A stretch of DNA of 39,805 bases, from the NCBI RefSeq assembly GCF_014873915.1, contig NZ_JADBEJ010000003.1:1-39805 (forward strand), read 5' to 3'. Shown piece after piece: positions 7,090 through 15,424 of the stretch (within the stretch, counting starts at the first letter, position 1; each line of letters opens with the position of its first letter). The notes under the pieces were generated by a model. The model saw only the letters and a list, made by a program, of their open reading frames with translations, was not told where the DNA came from and made no database searches. The position numbers and the translations under genes were made by a program. The DNA is from Amycolatopsis roodepoortensis. Its GTDB lineage: Bacteria > Actinomycetota > Actinomycetes > Mycobacteriales > Pseudonocardiaceae.

Positions 7090-7850
7090 TGGGCGCCTAT
7101 CCCGAGATCCTCCGGCGGTTCAAGCCCGAGACCGCCGAGCACGAGATGACCGTCGCCCACGACGAAGGCCTGTACCGGCACCTGAAGTTCAGGCACACCG
7201 GGACCTGCTATTCCGGCTACTACTGGTTCGACCTGATCACCGTGCCGGGCGCGCTGATCTTCCAGGGAGACGGCGACGGGTTCATCTTCCAGCGCGTCGA
7301 GGACATGTTCGAGTTCTTCCGGGGACCGGTCGGCCGGATCAATCCCGCCTACTGGCAGGAGAAGGTCGTCAGCGGCCGCGAAGGCCTTCTCACCTACAGC
7401 GAGAAGGCTTTCCGGGACAAGGTGATCGAGGAGTTCCGCGACGCGTGCGCGGTTGGCGTGCCGCGCGGGACCGGTCGGGCGCTGCGCGAGCAGATCCTCG
7501 CCGACGACTACGCCGAGATCCACTACGAGCAGGGTGCCCGCGAGGCGGTGGAGCTGTTCGAGCACGACGGGTTCGAGTTCTCCGACGTCGATGACTGGGA
7601 CCTGAAGGATTTCAACTGGTGGTTCCTGTGGGCGTGCCACGCGATCGTGTGGGGAATCGCCTACTACGACACGAAATCCCGGCCGACGGTGCCGGACCCG
7701 GCGCCCGCCAGGCCGCGGCCGAAAGTCCGCCCCGAACCGCGCGTCATCGTCGGATCGCCCTCGCCGAGTCGGCAACTGCCCGTGATGCTGGGCGCGCGCC
7801 GGATCATCGATGTGCACCTGCCGGAGCCGGTCGGCGAGGTGATCACGTGA
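7089..7850 (+). CDS. Conserved actinophage protein, PEILRRFKPETAEHEM family
   Basis: Protein of 253 aa starting at ATG 7089 (TGATG overlap). The opening PEILRRFKPETAEHEMTVAHDEGLYRHLKF, the YYWFDLITVPGALIFQGDGDGFIF core and VEDMFEFFRG, then INPAYWQEK, match my recollection of a protein widespread in actinophage early regions, with unknown function. Residues about 180-200 are Trp-rich (NWWFLWACHAIVWG) and the C-terminal tail is Pro/Arg-rich. It is soluble, with no catalytic motif that I can name. Confidence 0.8.
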   Translation: MGAYPEILRRFKPETAEHEMTVAHDEGLYRHLKFRHTGTCYSGYYWFDLITVPGALIFQGDGDGFIFQRVEDMFEFFRGPVGRINPAYWQEKVVSGREGLLTYSEKAFRDKVIEEFRDACAVGVPRGTGRALREQILADDYAEIHYEQGAREAVELFEHDGFEFSDVDDWDLKDFNWWFLWACHAIVWGIAYYDTKSRPTVPDPAPARPRPKVRPEPRVIVGSPSPSRQLPVMLGARRIIDVHLPEPVGEVIT

Positions 7851-8050
7851 CGCTCACCAAACCGGCGTTCGGCAAGCACCTGAACCACATCCCGTCCAGC
7901 GCGTACCCGTGCCCGGAGTGCTTCCGCGCCGAGGCGCTGGACATCTACGAGCACGTGGCCGTGTGGGCGTGCGGGTTCGTCCGGCCGCTCCCGCCGGTGC
8001 GGCAACCCCGCTGGATGTCGGCATCGCGGACAAGGAAGGCACGCGCATGA
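7847..8050 (+). CDS. Small protein with a CxxC pair
   Basis: A 67-aa protein with GTG start overlapping the previous stop. CPEC (about 24-27) and a later Cys in AVWACGF may form part of a metal site. No family recognised. It ends in an ATGA overlap with the next gene. Confidence 0.6.
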   Translation: MTLTKPAFGKHLNHIPSSAYPCPECFRAEALDIYEHVAVWACGFVRPLPPVRQPRWMSASRTRKARA

Positions 8051-8175
8051 ACCCCAACGACGTCGACGAGCTCCGCGAGCTCCTGCACCCGCTCGTGCTC
8101 GACGTGGAGTCCGTGCCGTACCCGCCGATCACCGCCGACACGCTCGCCCGCCGGAAGGAGGCGCGGACGCGATGA
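8047..8175 (+). CDS. Hypothetical 42-aa protein
   Basis: Short acidic-then-basic peptide whose start and stop overlap both neighbours by four bases, which is the main support. It contains VDELRELLHPLVLDVESVPYPPI. No function is visible. Confidence 0.5.
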   Translation: MNPNDVDELRELLHPLVLDVESVPYPPITADTLARRKEARTR

Positions 8176-8675
8176 CGTCTCGGTGCCAGCGGCCGCAGTG
8201 CGGCAGGCGACTCACGGACCCGGCGAGCCAGCGGCGCGGCTACGGACCGGACTGCTACCGCATGACGTTCGGCCGCTCGGCGCCGCTCGACGTCGCCGAG
8301 CGCGTCGGTCCGGCGACGCTGTTCGACCTGCCCGACGCGCCGCCGATCGACGCGCCCCCGCCGAGCCGGGACGCGCGCCGGACCGCCCGGCAGGCGGAGG
8401 CACTTCGTCGCGGCTACCACCCGCTCGGCGTCGCCCTGCGAATCAACATCCCGCTCCACCCGGACGCGCCCCGCTCCATCGACCGGAAGGCCCCCGGCCT
8501 CCGATGCGGCTCGTGCGTCCTCCGCGTCGTCCCGCTGCGCGACGTCGCCGGGACCTACCCCAAGTGCTCCTACGGCGGCGACTGGCGACGCGCGACTGGC
8601 GGCCCCGGAACCGACGTCCGCGCCTGGTGGCCCGCCTGCAAGGAATACCGACCCAAGGGAGACAACAACAAGTGA
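8172..8675 (+). CDS. DUF6011-like zinc-ribbon protein
   Basis: Protein of 167 aa. The N-terminus CQRPQCGRRLTDPASQRRGYGPDC has the CxxxxC...GYGPxC pattern of DUF6011-like ribbons. A second cysteine group is CGSC (about 118) with C133 and C155 later. The middle is Pro- and Arg-rich. Function unknown. A four-base overlap joins it to the next gene. Confidence 0.65.
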   Translation: MTSRCQRPQCGRRLTDPASQRRGYGPDCYRMTFGRSAPLDVAERVGPATLFDLPDAPPIDAPPPSRDARRTARQAEALRRGYHPLGVALRINIPLHPDAPRSIDRKAPGLRCGSCVLRVVPLRDVAGTYPKCSYGGDWRRATGGPGTDVRAWWPACKEYRPKGDNNK

Positions 8676-8959
8676 TCAAGATCTACGGCGCCAGCGACGA
8701 CCTGATCGAGGTCGACGGCGACATCCGTGCGGAGTTCCCCGTCACCGACACCGGCGAGGACGGCGTCCTGCTGGCCGTCTCAAGCGGCGTCGTCATTCGG
8801 ATCCGCTACCGCACCTGCTGGCGGATCGACCTCGTCACCGGCGCAGGTGTCGAGATCGTGCCATGCCCGGAAGACGACGAGGACAACTACTCCGACGTCG
8901 CCACGATCACCGACCCCGTCACCTGGATCGTCTGCCGCGACGAGTTCGTCAAGGCCTGA
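8672..8959 (+). CDS. Conserved small phage protein of unknown function
   Basis: A 95-aa protein from GTG 8672 (GTGA overlap). It opens IKIYGASDDLIEVDGDIRAEF and is mostly beta by pattern, with VVIRIRYRTCWRIDLV in the middle. A similar GASDDLIEVDG opening is common in actinophages as I recall. No function is known to me. Confidence 0.7.
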   Translation: MIKIYGASDDLIEVDGDIRAEFPVTDTGEDGVLLAVSSGVVIRIRYRTCWRIDLVTGAGVEIVPCPEDDEDNYSDVATITDPVTWIVCRDEFVKA

Positions 8960-8996
8960 CCGAGATCTGTTTCACCACAAGGAAAGGAACACGGAA

Positions 8997-9320
8997 GTGA
9001 GCAACGAACAGTCCACCGAGGACGAGACTGAGACGACCGACTTCGCGGTCATGCTCGCCCAGCTGGCCAAGGGCAAGAGCAACACCCAGCTCTCCGAGGA
9101 GCTGCGAGCGGTCGTCGCCGGGGTCGCCAAGACCCACAAGAACGGCAAGCTCACGGTCACCATCCACGTCAAGCCTCAGCCGAAGGTCGCCGGCGCCGTC
9201 ATCGTCTCGGCCGTCTCGAAGGCCACGGTGCCCGTGTTCGAGCAGGCCGCCGAAATCCTCTACGCCACCAACGACGGCGACCTGGTCCGCGACGACCCGC
9301 AACAGCACCGCCTCTACTGA
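8997..9320 (+). CDS. Hypothetical protein preceding the DUF2303 gene
   Basis: A 107-aa protein from GTG 8997, after GGAAAGGA. It has an acidic N-terminus and a segment AKTHKNGKLTVTIHVKPQ typical of a small beta domain. A gene of this kind often precedes the DUF2303 gene in phages. Function unknown, possibly a partner of DUF2303. Confidence 0.65.
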   Translation: MSNEQSTEDETETTDFAVMLAQLAKGKSNTQLSEELRAVVAGVAKTHKNGKLTVTIHVKPQPKVAGAVIVSAVSKATVPVFEQAAEILYATNDGDLVRDDPQQHRLY

Positions 9321-9360
9321 CCCCGTCCATCCCGGAATCCCGCTCTACCAAGGAGAAGTC

Positions 9361-10245
9361 TTGAGCAACCCCGAACTCACCCGCGAACCGTCCTACGACG
9401 GCGACCTGATCGAGTCGTTGACCCGCCGCGCCGGGTACACCGAACCGCCGAAGTCGTACGACGTCCACGCCGACGGCGGATACATCGTTCGCGTCGTCCG
9501 CGACGACGAGCAGATCCAGAAGCTCAACCTCGAAGGTTGGCTGACCGTGCCGGATCGCACCCGCGGCGCGGCCACGGTCTACGACCCGATGAACTTCGTC
9601 GAGTACGTCAAGCGGCTCGGTAACCTCCGCACGACCGTGTGGGGCGACGAGGACAGCCTGTCGTTCACCGCCGTGTTCAACGACCACTCCGGGCCTGAAG
9701 CCGCCGGGTGGCGCGACCACACCGCACGGCTTCAGCTGCGCAACGACCCGGAGTGGTCCCAGTTTCAGCAGCGTTCCGGCCAGTACCTCGATCAGATCAC
9801 GTTCGCCGAGTTCCTCCAGGACTACGCCCCGTCGATCGTGCGGCCGGACGGCGCGACCTTGCTCACCGTCGCGATGAACTTCAAGGCGCACCGCAAGGCC
9901 GAGTTCGAGACCGCGGTGGACCTCAGCACCGGTGACGTGTCGTTCACCTACACCGAGCAGACCACGCCGAAGGTCGCGCCGAAGGCCGGGCAGATCGAGG
10001 TCCCGCGCGAATTCACCGTCGCGCTGTCCCCGTTCCTCGGCCTGCCCACGGTCGAGGTGAACGCCCGCCTGAAATTCGACATCACGCGGGATGGCCTGCG
10101 AATCGGGTTTCAGCTCGTGCGCCCGGACCTCGTCCGACGGCAGGCGTTCGCCGACATCCGCCAGACCATCGCCGACGGTCTCGAGGAAACCGGGATCCCG
10201 GTTCTCCTCGGCGCCGCCCCCGGCGCGGTGACACCGCAGCAGTAG
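9361..10245 (+). CDS. DUF2303 (YfdQ-like) family protein
   Basis: Protein of 294 aa starting at TTG, preceded by AAGGAG. Family features are the DPMNFVEYVKRL segment (about 78), LSFTAVFNDHS, ITFAEFLQDYAPSIV (about 143), a VDLSTGDVSFTY strand and a FTVALSPFLG...ARLKFD region near 220. The family is common in phage early regions; its biochemical role is not established. It ends the first early operon and is followed by a hairpin. Confidence 0.8.
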   Translation: MSNPELTREPSYDGDLIESLTRRAGYTEPPKSYDVHADGGYIVRVVRDDEQIQKLNLEGWLTVPDRTRGAATVYDPMNFVEYVKRLGNLRTTVWGDEDSLSFTAVFNDHSGPEAAGWRDHTARLQLRNDPEWSQFQQRSGQYLDQITFAEFLQDYAPSIVRPDGATLLTVAMNFKAHRKAEFETAVDLSTGDVSFTYTEQTTPKVAPKAGQIEVPREFTVALSPFLGLPTVEVNARLKFDITRDGLRIGFQLVRPDLVRRQAFADIRQTIADGLEETGIPVLLGAAPGAVTPQQ

Positions 10246-10261
10246 CCCTGTCCCGATGACC

Positions 10262-10302
10262 GGCGCTGGCCGGACCGTGCTTCCTCCGGCCCGGCCAGCG
10301 CC
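10262..10302 (+). terminator. Intergenic hairpin ending the early operon
   Basis: GGCGCTGGCCGG (10262-10273) pairs perfectly with CCGGCCAGCGCC (10291-10302) across a 17-base loop. It stands between the DUF2303 stop and the GAGGAGG site of the replication module. No T-run follows, as is usual in GC-rich hosts. It is a probable terminator. Confidence 0.6.
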
Positions 10303-10328
10303 ACCCCACCCACGACGAGGAGGTGACC

Positions 10329-10586
10329 ATGAGCGTCCAGATAGGACGGCCCGACATCGCGCCGATCGCCCGGGGGCGCCTCATGCTCGCCTGCCGCCTC
10401 GGTGAGCTCCCGGCCGAAGTCCTTGAACCGAAGGACCGCGAGCGCCTCGTCTACGACTTCTGGGCCGCGGGCTGGTCCGACGTCGAGATCGCCACGCGTA
10501 CCCGCATGACCACCTACACCACCGGTCGCATCCGAGCCCGTCTCGGCCTTGCGGCGCACCCTGCACGAGAAAGGGCCACGGCCTAA
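10329..10586 (+). CDS. Small HTH protein of the replication module
   Basis: An 85-aa protein. ATG 10329 was chosen because GAGGAGG lies five bases upstream; an in-frame GTG at 10323 overlaps that site. Residues about 40-78 contain LVYDFWAAGWSDVEIATRTRM and TTGRIRARLGL, a sigma-region-4-like helix-turn-helix. It overlaps the initiator gene by one base and may regulate replication genes. Confidence 0.65.
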   Translation: MSVQIGRPDIAPIARGRLMLACRLGELPAEVLEPKDRERLVYDFWAAGWSDVEIATRTRMTTYTTGRIRARLGLAAHPARERATA

Positions 10587-11449
10587 TGCCCGCTCCTACG
10601 ACCCGTCGTCTCGGGAACTACGCGCCACTGTCGGCGAAGTACTGGACCGACAGCGCGCTCATGCAGGCCGGAGAGAAGGCCGAAGTCCTGTACGCGCGGG
10701 CCCTGTCGTTCTGCGTCGATCAAGGCACGGACGGGTTCATCTCAGACCTTCAGCTGACGCGCGCCGTCGGTCACGGGATGCGCGACGCGATGAAACGCGC
10801 ACAGATCTTGTCGGAAACCGTCACCGGTGACGGCGACACCCTGTGGACGCGTGACGACGTGCGCGGCGGATTCTGGGTCACAGCGTGGTTGCGGTGGAAC
10901 AAATCCGTGGAGGAAATCGAAGCCCTCCGGGAGAAAGACGCAGCTCGCAAGGGCAAACGGCCCCCGCTTCCGCCAGGACCCGACGGGGAGAAGCCGAAGG
11001 ATTCCGGACGGAATCCGAACGGAATCCCTACGGAATCCGACCGGACTCCGAGTGCCAAGACACTACAAGACAAGACAACTACAACATCAAGACAAGAAGA
11101 ACCTTCCGCGCCTGACGGCTCTGACCTGTTCTCCGAATTCTGGGACGCCTACCCCCGCAAGGCCGGGAAGGCCGCCGCACGCAAGGCATGGCCCAAGGCC
11201 GTGAAAGCGATGAAGGCGACCGAGGACGCGACCTCGGCCGAACGGCTCGTCGCCGCAGCCCGCTACTGGGCGGGTCTGTGGGAACGGGCGGACATCGAGA
11301 CCCAGTACATCCCGCACCCGGCGACGTGGCTGAACGGCAAACGCTGGGACGACGAGCCACCCCCGCCGAAACTGCGCGCCGTCTCCGGCGGCTACCAGCC
11401 CTACCGCAACCCCGACGACCAAAGCGTCTACGACGAACCCCTCGGCTAG
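10586..11449 (+). CDS. Phage replication initiator (O-like)
   Basis: Protein of 287 aa. The N-terminal part (about 10-125) resembles the winged-helix domain of phage replisome organisers (SAKYWTDSALMQAGEKAEVLYARAL). A disordered Pro, Gly and Asn-rich linker (about 128-175) follows. The C-terminus has FWDAYPRKAGKAAARKAWPKAVK and YIPHPATWLNGKRWDD, usual in phage initiators that recruit a helicase loader. The DNA of the linker carries tandem repeats that look like an origin. The DnaC-type gene follows directly. Confidence 0.8.
   Translation: MPAPTTRRLGNYAPLSAKYWTDSALMQAGEKAEVLYARALSFCVDQGTDGFISDLQLTRAVGHGMRDAMKRAQILSETVTGDGDTLWTRDDVRGGFWVTAWLRWNKSVEEIEALREKDAARKGKRPPLPPGPDGEKPKDSGRNPNGIPTESDRTPSAKTLQDKTTTTSRQEEPSAPDGSDLFSEFWDAYPRKAGKAAARKAWPKAVKAMKATEDATSAERLVAAARYWAGLWERADIETQYIPHPATWLNGKRWDDEPPPPKLRAVSGGYQPYRNPDDQSVYDEPLG
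10999..11103. other. Candidate replication origin inside the initiator gene
   Basis: Five tandem 11-base units occupy 10999-11053: GGATTCCGGAC, GGAATCCGAAC, GGAATCCCTAC, GGAATCCGACC and GGACTCCGAGT. The period is not a multiple of three, so protein sequence does not explain the repeat. The bases after it (about 11054-11103) are A-rich with recurring ACAAGACA words, far less GC-rich than their surroundings. Iterons followed by an easily melted tract inside the initiator gene is the lambda arrangement. Confidence 0.65.
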
Positions 11450-11458
11450 GAGAACCCC

Positions 11459-12121
11459 ATGACGGAACCACGGAAGGCGTTCAGCCCGCCGTCGGGCGCG
11501 ATCCCGCCCCCGATCGACTGGGCGGCCGAAGACGCCCGCGTCGCCACCGAGTACCGCGAAGAAGCCCGCCTCAGGGCACGCCGCGAGCTCGCGAAGGCCC
11601 TGCCCCCGCGCTACGCCAGCGCCGACACCGACCTCCCCGAGCTCGCGGCGTGGGCGGCAGCTCTCGCGGTGAAGGACATGACCAACGGCCCGGCCAAGGG
11701 CCCGGCGCTGCTGCTGCTCGGCGGGACCGGCGTCGGCAAGACCCACGCCGCGATCGCCGCGCTCCGCCGCTACGTCGCCGCCGGCGGCGACGCGACCCCG
11801 GTGATGACCACCGCCCCCGACCTGTACGCCGACCTCCGCCCCAAGAGCGGCAAGACCGGCGATGTAAGCCTGGAGCGCTACACCGACGCGAAGCTCCTGA
11901 TGGTCGACGACCTCGGCGCCGCGAAAACCTCGGAATGGGTCGAGGAAGTGAACTACCGGCTCATCAACCACCGCTACAACCACGAACTCCCGACCCTGTT
12001 CACCTCGAACGTGCCTCCCCGGGAACTCGGCGCGGTGCTGGGCGAGCGCGTGACCTCTCGGCTGACCGAGATGTGCCGCATGGTCGTCCTCAAAGGACCG
12101 GACCGGAGGAGGGCGGCGTGA
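11459..12121 (+). CDS. DnaC-type helicase loader ATPase
   Basis: AAA+ ATPase of 220 aa. Walker A is GGTGVGKT (88-95), Walker B is LLMVDD (146-151), sensor 1 is TSN (182-184) and a probable arginine finger is R201 in ERVTSRL. It matches the length and order of DnaC/phage P-like loaders that place the replicative helicase at the origin. AGGAG lies upstream of ATG. It follows the initiator gene. No phage helicase or polymerase is present, so the host replisome must be recruited. Confidence 0.9.
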   Translation: MTEPRKAFSPPSGAIPPPIDWAAEDARVATEYREEARLRARRELAKALPPRYASADTDLPELAAWAAALAVKDMTNGPAKGPALLLLGGTGVGKTHAAIAALRRYVAAGGDATPVMTTAPDLYADLRPKSGKTGDVSLERYTDAKLLMVDDLGAAKTSEWVEEVNYRLINHRYNHELPTLFTSNVPPRELGAVLGERVTSRLTEMCRMVVLKGPDRRRAA

Positions 12122-12459
12122 TCGCGCTCTTCGCCGTCCGGCCCCAGCGCGGCTCTGTCGTCCACCTGCACGGTCCCAGCTACAGGCCGAGCGCGAAGCC
12201 GCGGGGAGTCGACCGCGTGGCCCTGTGCGGCGCCCCAGTGTGGCCGAGCAGCCACGACACCCCGTTCGAGGACACGCTGAGCCAGCTGGCCGACGCCGTG
12301 CGCTGGACGAGCATGGAGCCGTCGCCCACCGACCCGCGTCCGGCGTGGCGCTGGTGCCGCTCATGTACCGGCCACGCCCTCGACCTGGCCGGGCTCGTCA
12401 CCGAGTTCCTGATCGCGGCCGCCGAGCGGCAGCCCAAGTCCACGAGCAGCCCGCCATGA
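12118..12459 (+). CDS. Hypothetical protein with CxxC
   Basis: A 113-aa protein with GTG start overlapping the loader stop by four bases. WRWCRSCTGHALDLAGL near residue 83 has a CxxC and His. No family recognised. It may be a small zinc-binding protein of the replication operon. Confidence 0.65.
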   Translation: MIALFAVRPQRGSVVHLHGPSYRPSAKPRGVDRVALCGAPVWPSSHDTPFEDTLSQLADAVRWTSMEPSPTDPRPAWRWCRSCTGHALDLAGLVTEFLIAAAERQPKSTSSPP

Positions 12460-12656
12460 CCCGGCGAGACGACGGACGGTTCCCTGCCGACCTCGACGGC
12501 CCGACACCGTTCACCCGCCCCTGCCCGTACTGCCACGCGGCACCACGCCAACCCTGCACCCGCCCCAGCCGCCGACGAGGCGGCCGTGTCGAACTCCGCG
12601 GCTACCACGACAGCCGCGTCTACCCGCCAACAAACCCCGAAAGGACGCTCCCATGA
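12456..12656 (+). CDS. Small zinc-finger protein
   Basis: A 66-aa protein with CPYCHAAPRQPCTRPSRRRGGR and a later His in RGYHDSRV. This CxxC...PC...H pattern is common in small actinobacterial phage proteins. It is very basic and may bind nucleic acid. Overlaps of four bases join it to both neighbours. Confidence 0.7.
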   Translation: MTRRDDGRFPADLDGPTPFTRPCPYCHAAPRQPCTRPSRRRGGRVELRGYHDSRVYPPTNPERTLP

Positions 12657-12994
12657 TCCAGATCTACCGGCCCCCGAACCACACCGACGACGATCACCGC
12701 TACGCCTTGGTGGTCGACGGCGGCGACGGCGGCATCGAGCTCTACGACCAGGGCGGCGAGCTGCGTGACCTCGACGAGCTCCCCGACGGGTGGGTCGAGC
12801 AGGTGCCCGTCGACAAGCTGCTTCGCCCCGAACGTGACCGGTTCTACGGGTTCACCGACCACGGCCACCCGGTCGGCCCGAAGCCCGACGACGTCGAGTG
12901 GCCAGACCTGGTTGCGCGGTGCGGTGCTCTCGCGGGCTGCCCGGCGTGCCGGGCCGACGCCGGGCGGCTGCGCCAGGAGGCCGACCGTGGCTGA
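12653..12994 (+). CDS. Hypothetical acidic protein
   Basis: A 113-aa protein starting in the ATGA overlap. The first 60 residues are Asp/Gly-rich and look like a small beta domain (ALVVDGGDGGIELYDQGGEL). The end has CGALAGCPACRAD, a possible zinc knuckle. Function unknown. Confidence 0.65.
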   Translation: MIQIYRPPNHTDDDHRYALVVDGGDGGIELYDQGGELRDLDELPDGWVEQVPVDKLLRPERDRFYGFTDHGHPVGPKPDDVEWPDLVARCGALAGCPACRADAGRLRQEADRG

Positions 12995-13790
12995 CCAGAC
13001 CGAAACCGCCGGCGCCGACGGCATGATCGACGAAGCGGCCCGTGTCATCCACGACGCCATCGCCACCGAACTCGAATGGGCGCCAGGCGGTGAACCCGAG
13101 ATTGTCGACCTCGCCGCGGCCCGTGCCCTCGCCCGTCGCGGCCAGCTCGCCGATCCCGGACAGCGCGCGGAGATCGAGCGGTTGAGGTTCCTGAACGGCG
13201 AGGCCGAGCACCAGCTGAACCGGGCGCTCACCGAACTGCGTGAACGCACCGCCGAGAGGGACAGCCTCCGCGCCGACTACCAGCAACGGGACCGCCAGCT
13301 CCGCGAACGCACCGCACAGCGGGACAAGGCGCTGCGCGAGCGGAACGCACGGCAGGCCCGCATCGAGGCCGCGCTCAAACTCACCGAGCCGCATCCGCTC
13401 CGGCACTGGGACACGCAGTGGCCGATCCGCGAGGTGCTGCAAGGCGACCAGCCCGCCGAGCCCGAGCCGCGGCTCAGGCGGGACAACCTCGGCGCCGTCA
13501 GCATCTACTTCGGTCCGAACGGCGAGCGCGTCGCCTACGACGAGACCAACGACAGGTACGTGCCCGCGCCGACTTCGCCGTCCGCTGTGGACAGTGGCGA
13601 AGACGTGGCGAAGCAGTGCCAGTACCAGGTCATCCCCGGCACCGAGCCGGACCGGCGCGGGCTCTGTATAGCGGCGGCCACCGACGACGGGTTCTGCCAG
13701 ACCCACGCCGAAGCGATGCGCGCGAAGACTGAGCCGCCCGCGCCGTTCGTGCCCGCAGCCGACGCCTTCCGCGAGGCGACCGATGGCTGA
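12987..13790 (+). CDS. Coiled-coil protein with cysteine-rich C-terminus
   Basis: A 267-aa protein from GTG 12987. Residues about 60-130 form a long charged coiled coil with a repeated RERTAERD/RERTAQRD motif. A region after 165 has a short beta hairpin (AVSIYFGPNGERVAYDE), and residues 210-240 contain four Cys/His positions (CQYQVIPGTEPDRRGLC, FCQTH). No family is recognised. Its stop overlaps the next start by eight bases. Confidence 0.65.
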   Translation: MADQTETAGADGMIDEAARVIHDAIATELEWAPGGEPEIVDLAAARALARRGQLADPGQRAEIERLRFLNGEAEHQLNRALTELRERTAERDSLRADYQQRDRQLRERTAQRDKALRERNARQARIEAALKLTEPHPLRHWDTQWPIREVLQGDQPAEPEPRLRRDNLGAVSIYFGPNGERVAYDETNDRYVPAPTSPSAVDSGEDVAKQCQYQVIPGTEPDRRGLCIAAATDDGFCQTHAEAMRAKTEPPAPFVPAADAFREATDG

Positions 13791-14031
13791 CCGGCTGATC
13801 CGCGTACGGCGCAGCCCCGCCCGCGCCGGCGGTCTCCGGTGGGGCGGGTATCCCGGCTGGGCGTGGCGGTGCCCGTGCTGCCAGACCGGCGGCCGTGCCT
13901 CGTCCTGGTCGCAGGTGCGGAAGACGTCCCGGCTGTCGGCGTTTGAGCGGGTCATCCGCGCCGTCAACAAGCACCTGCGAGACCGGCACCGCGACGAGCA
14001 CTTCGCCTACGTCCTGCGAAAGGCGGCGTGA
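13783..14031 (+). CDS. Small basic zinc-finger-like protein
   Basis: An 82-aa protein with WRCPCCQTGGR near residue 28 and a C-terminal helix ending KHLRDRHRDEHF. CxxC plus the paired His residues could make a zinc finger, with a phage-regulator look. Function unknown. Confidence 0.65.
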   Translation: MADRLIRVRRSPARAGGLRWGGYPGWAWRCPCCQTGGRASSWSQVRKTSRLSAFERVIRAVNKHLRDRHRDEHFAYVLRKAA

Positions 14032-14531
14032 TGGACCACGAGACCGACCTCGACCACGACGAGGACGACCACGACCCCGATTCTGACCCTCTGGAGGACA
14101 CGACCATGCCCGACCCGAACCGCTACCGCCGCGCCGTCATCCCGATCAGCACCGACCTCGTGAAACTCCTCCTCGGCCTCCCGCCGGACATGGACGTCCA
14201 CCACCTGTTCCTCAGCCCGGACGGCTACAACGTCATGGCCGCGGTCACCTCGCCCGACCTCCCCGAGGTCGAGCCGGGACACGCAGCGCCCGGTATCTGC
14301 CCGATGTACGAGGTGGTCGACGGTCGCGGCGTCCTCGTCAACAGCGGCGTCTCCGCTGTGCCCGGCGCGCGGCGATGGGAATGGGCCTACCGGTACGCCG
14401 ACCACAACGCGCCGATCTGGCACCCAGACCAGACCGAGGCCGACGTCCGCCGCAAGGCAGCCCGCGACCTGTCCGTGATCGTCCTGCGCCGCGAGCCCGG
14501 CACCACCGAATGGGAGGCGGCGCCAGCATGA
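14031..14531 (+). CDS. Hypothetical protein, start uncertain
   Basis: From ATG 14031 (TGATG overlap) the protein has 166 aa with an Asp/His/Glu-rich first 25 residues. A second in-frame ATG at 14106 has a strong GGAGG site eight bases upstream and would give 141 aa beginning MPDPNRYRR. The second start may be the main one. The body contains DMDVHHLFLSPDGYNVMAAVT and no motif I can name. Confidence 0.6.
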   Translation: MDHETDLDHDEDDHDPDSDPLEDTTMPDPNRYRRAVIPISTDLVKLLLGLPPDMDVHHLFLSPDGYNVMAAVTSPDLPEVEPGHAAPGICPMYEVVDGRGVLVNSGVSAVPGARRWEWAYRYADHNAPIWHPDQTEADVRRKAARDLSVIVLRREPGTTEWEAAPA

Positions 14532-15424
14532 CCGACTACACGATCACCTCACGCGACCCGCGCGTCCTCGACGCCGTCCGCGACTTCCTGACCGGCAACG
14601 GCATCGATCCCCGCGACGTCCCGCGCTACTCGACGATCACCGTCGAGGACGACCGGCTCACCACCGACCGGTACCTCCGCGACGAAGACGGCAGGCTCGC
14701 ACGCGTCGGCGGGCAGCCCGTGATCGAAACCGTCGCCGTCGACCTCGTCGTGCCGTGGCCCGCCGATCTCGTCCTGCACCCGCTGTGCGTCGTCGAGGAG
14801 GACGGCGCCCCGTGCCCGTATCTCGCGGTCGGCGCGACCATGCGGTGCTTGCAGCACGCCGAACCCGCCAAGGGCGACACCTACCACGGCAAGTACCTCA
14901 CACCCGCCCACGCCTGGACCACGGGCATCGTCGAGCCGCCGCCGGCGCCCATCCCCGCGCGGCCCTACAGCGAGGACCGCGGCATGGTCGAGCTCGGTGC
15001 CGAACTCGACCACGTCGACTTCGCCGAGGCTCACGGCGAGATCCGCCCCGAACTCGCGGCCGCACTCCTGGCCGCCGCAGAAGACCAGCTCACCGGGATC
15101 GTGACGACCACGGCGCCGTCGCGCGCCGAGCCGGTGACGCTCGACGACATCGCCGACCTGGTCGAGACCATCGATAAGTCCACGCCATACCAAAGGCGCT
15201 ATGCCATGCCTGGGCCGGTCAGGTTCAACGGCGAGCTATCCGAAGGGGAGCGCGCCGACTTCCTCCGCCGCTTCGAGAAGGCGCGCATGGACACCCGCCT
15301 GCGCGTGGTCGAGCCGCGGTACACCGAGCGCCACACCACCGACCAGGGCGGCCGTGCAGCCTCCGAGCCGCAGCGTTCGCTCGGCGGCCGGATCTGGCGG
15401 CGGCTCCGTCGGTGGTCGCGATGA
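14528..15424 (+). CDS. Hypothetical protein
   Basis: A 298-aa protein in an ATGA overlap with its upstream neighbour. Residues about 1-35 suit a small alpha/beta unit, and CVVEEDGAPCPYLAVGATMRCLQH (about 91-114) may bind zinc. The end is very basic (GGRIWRRLRRWSR). I do not recognise a family. Confidence 0.65.
   Translation: MTDYTITSRDPRVLDAVRDFLTGNGIDPRDVPRYSTITVEDDRLTTDRYLRDEDGRLARVGGQPVIETVAVDLVVPWPADLVLHPLCVVEEDGAPCPYLAVGATMRCLQHAEPAKGDTYHGKYLTPAHAWTTGIVEPPPAPIPARPYSEDRGMVELGAELDHVDFAEAHGEIRPELAAALLAAAEDQLTGIVTTTAPSRAEPVTLDDIADLVETIDKSTPYQRRYAMPGPVRFNGELSEGERADFLRRFEKARMDTRLRVVEPRYTERHTTDQGGRAASEPQRSLGGRIWRRLRRWSR

Noticed and set aside
9321..9360. Possible terminator between the 107-aa gene and DUF2303
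   Set aside because: No inverted repeat was found; only an AAGGAG ribosome site for the TTG start is visible.
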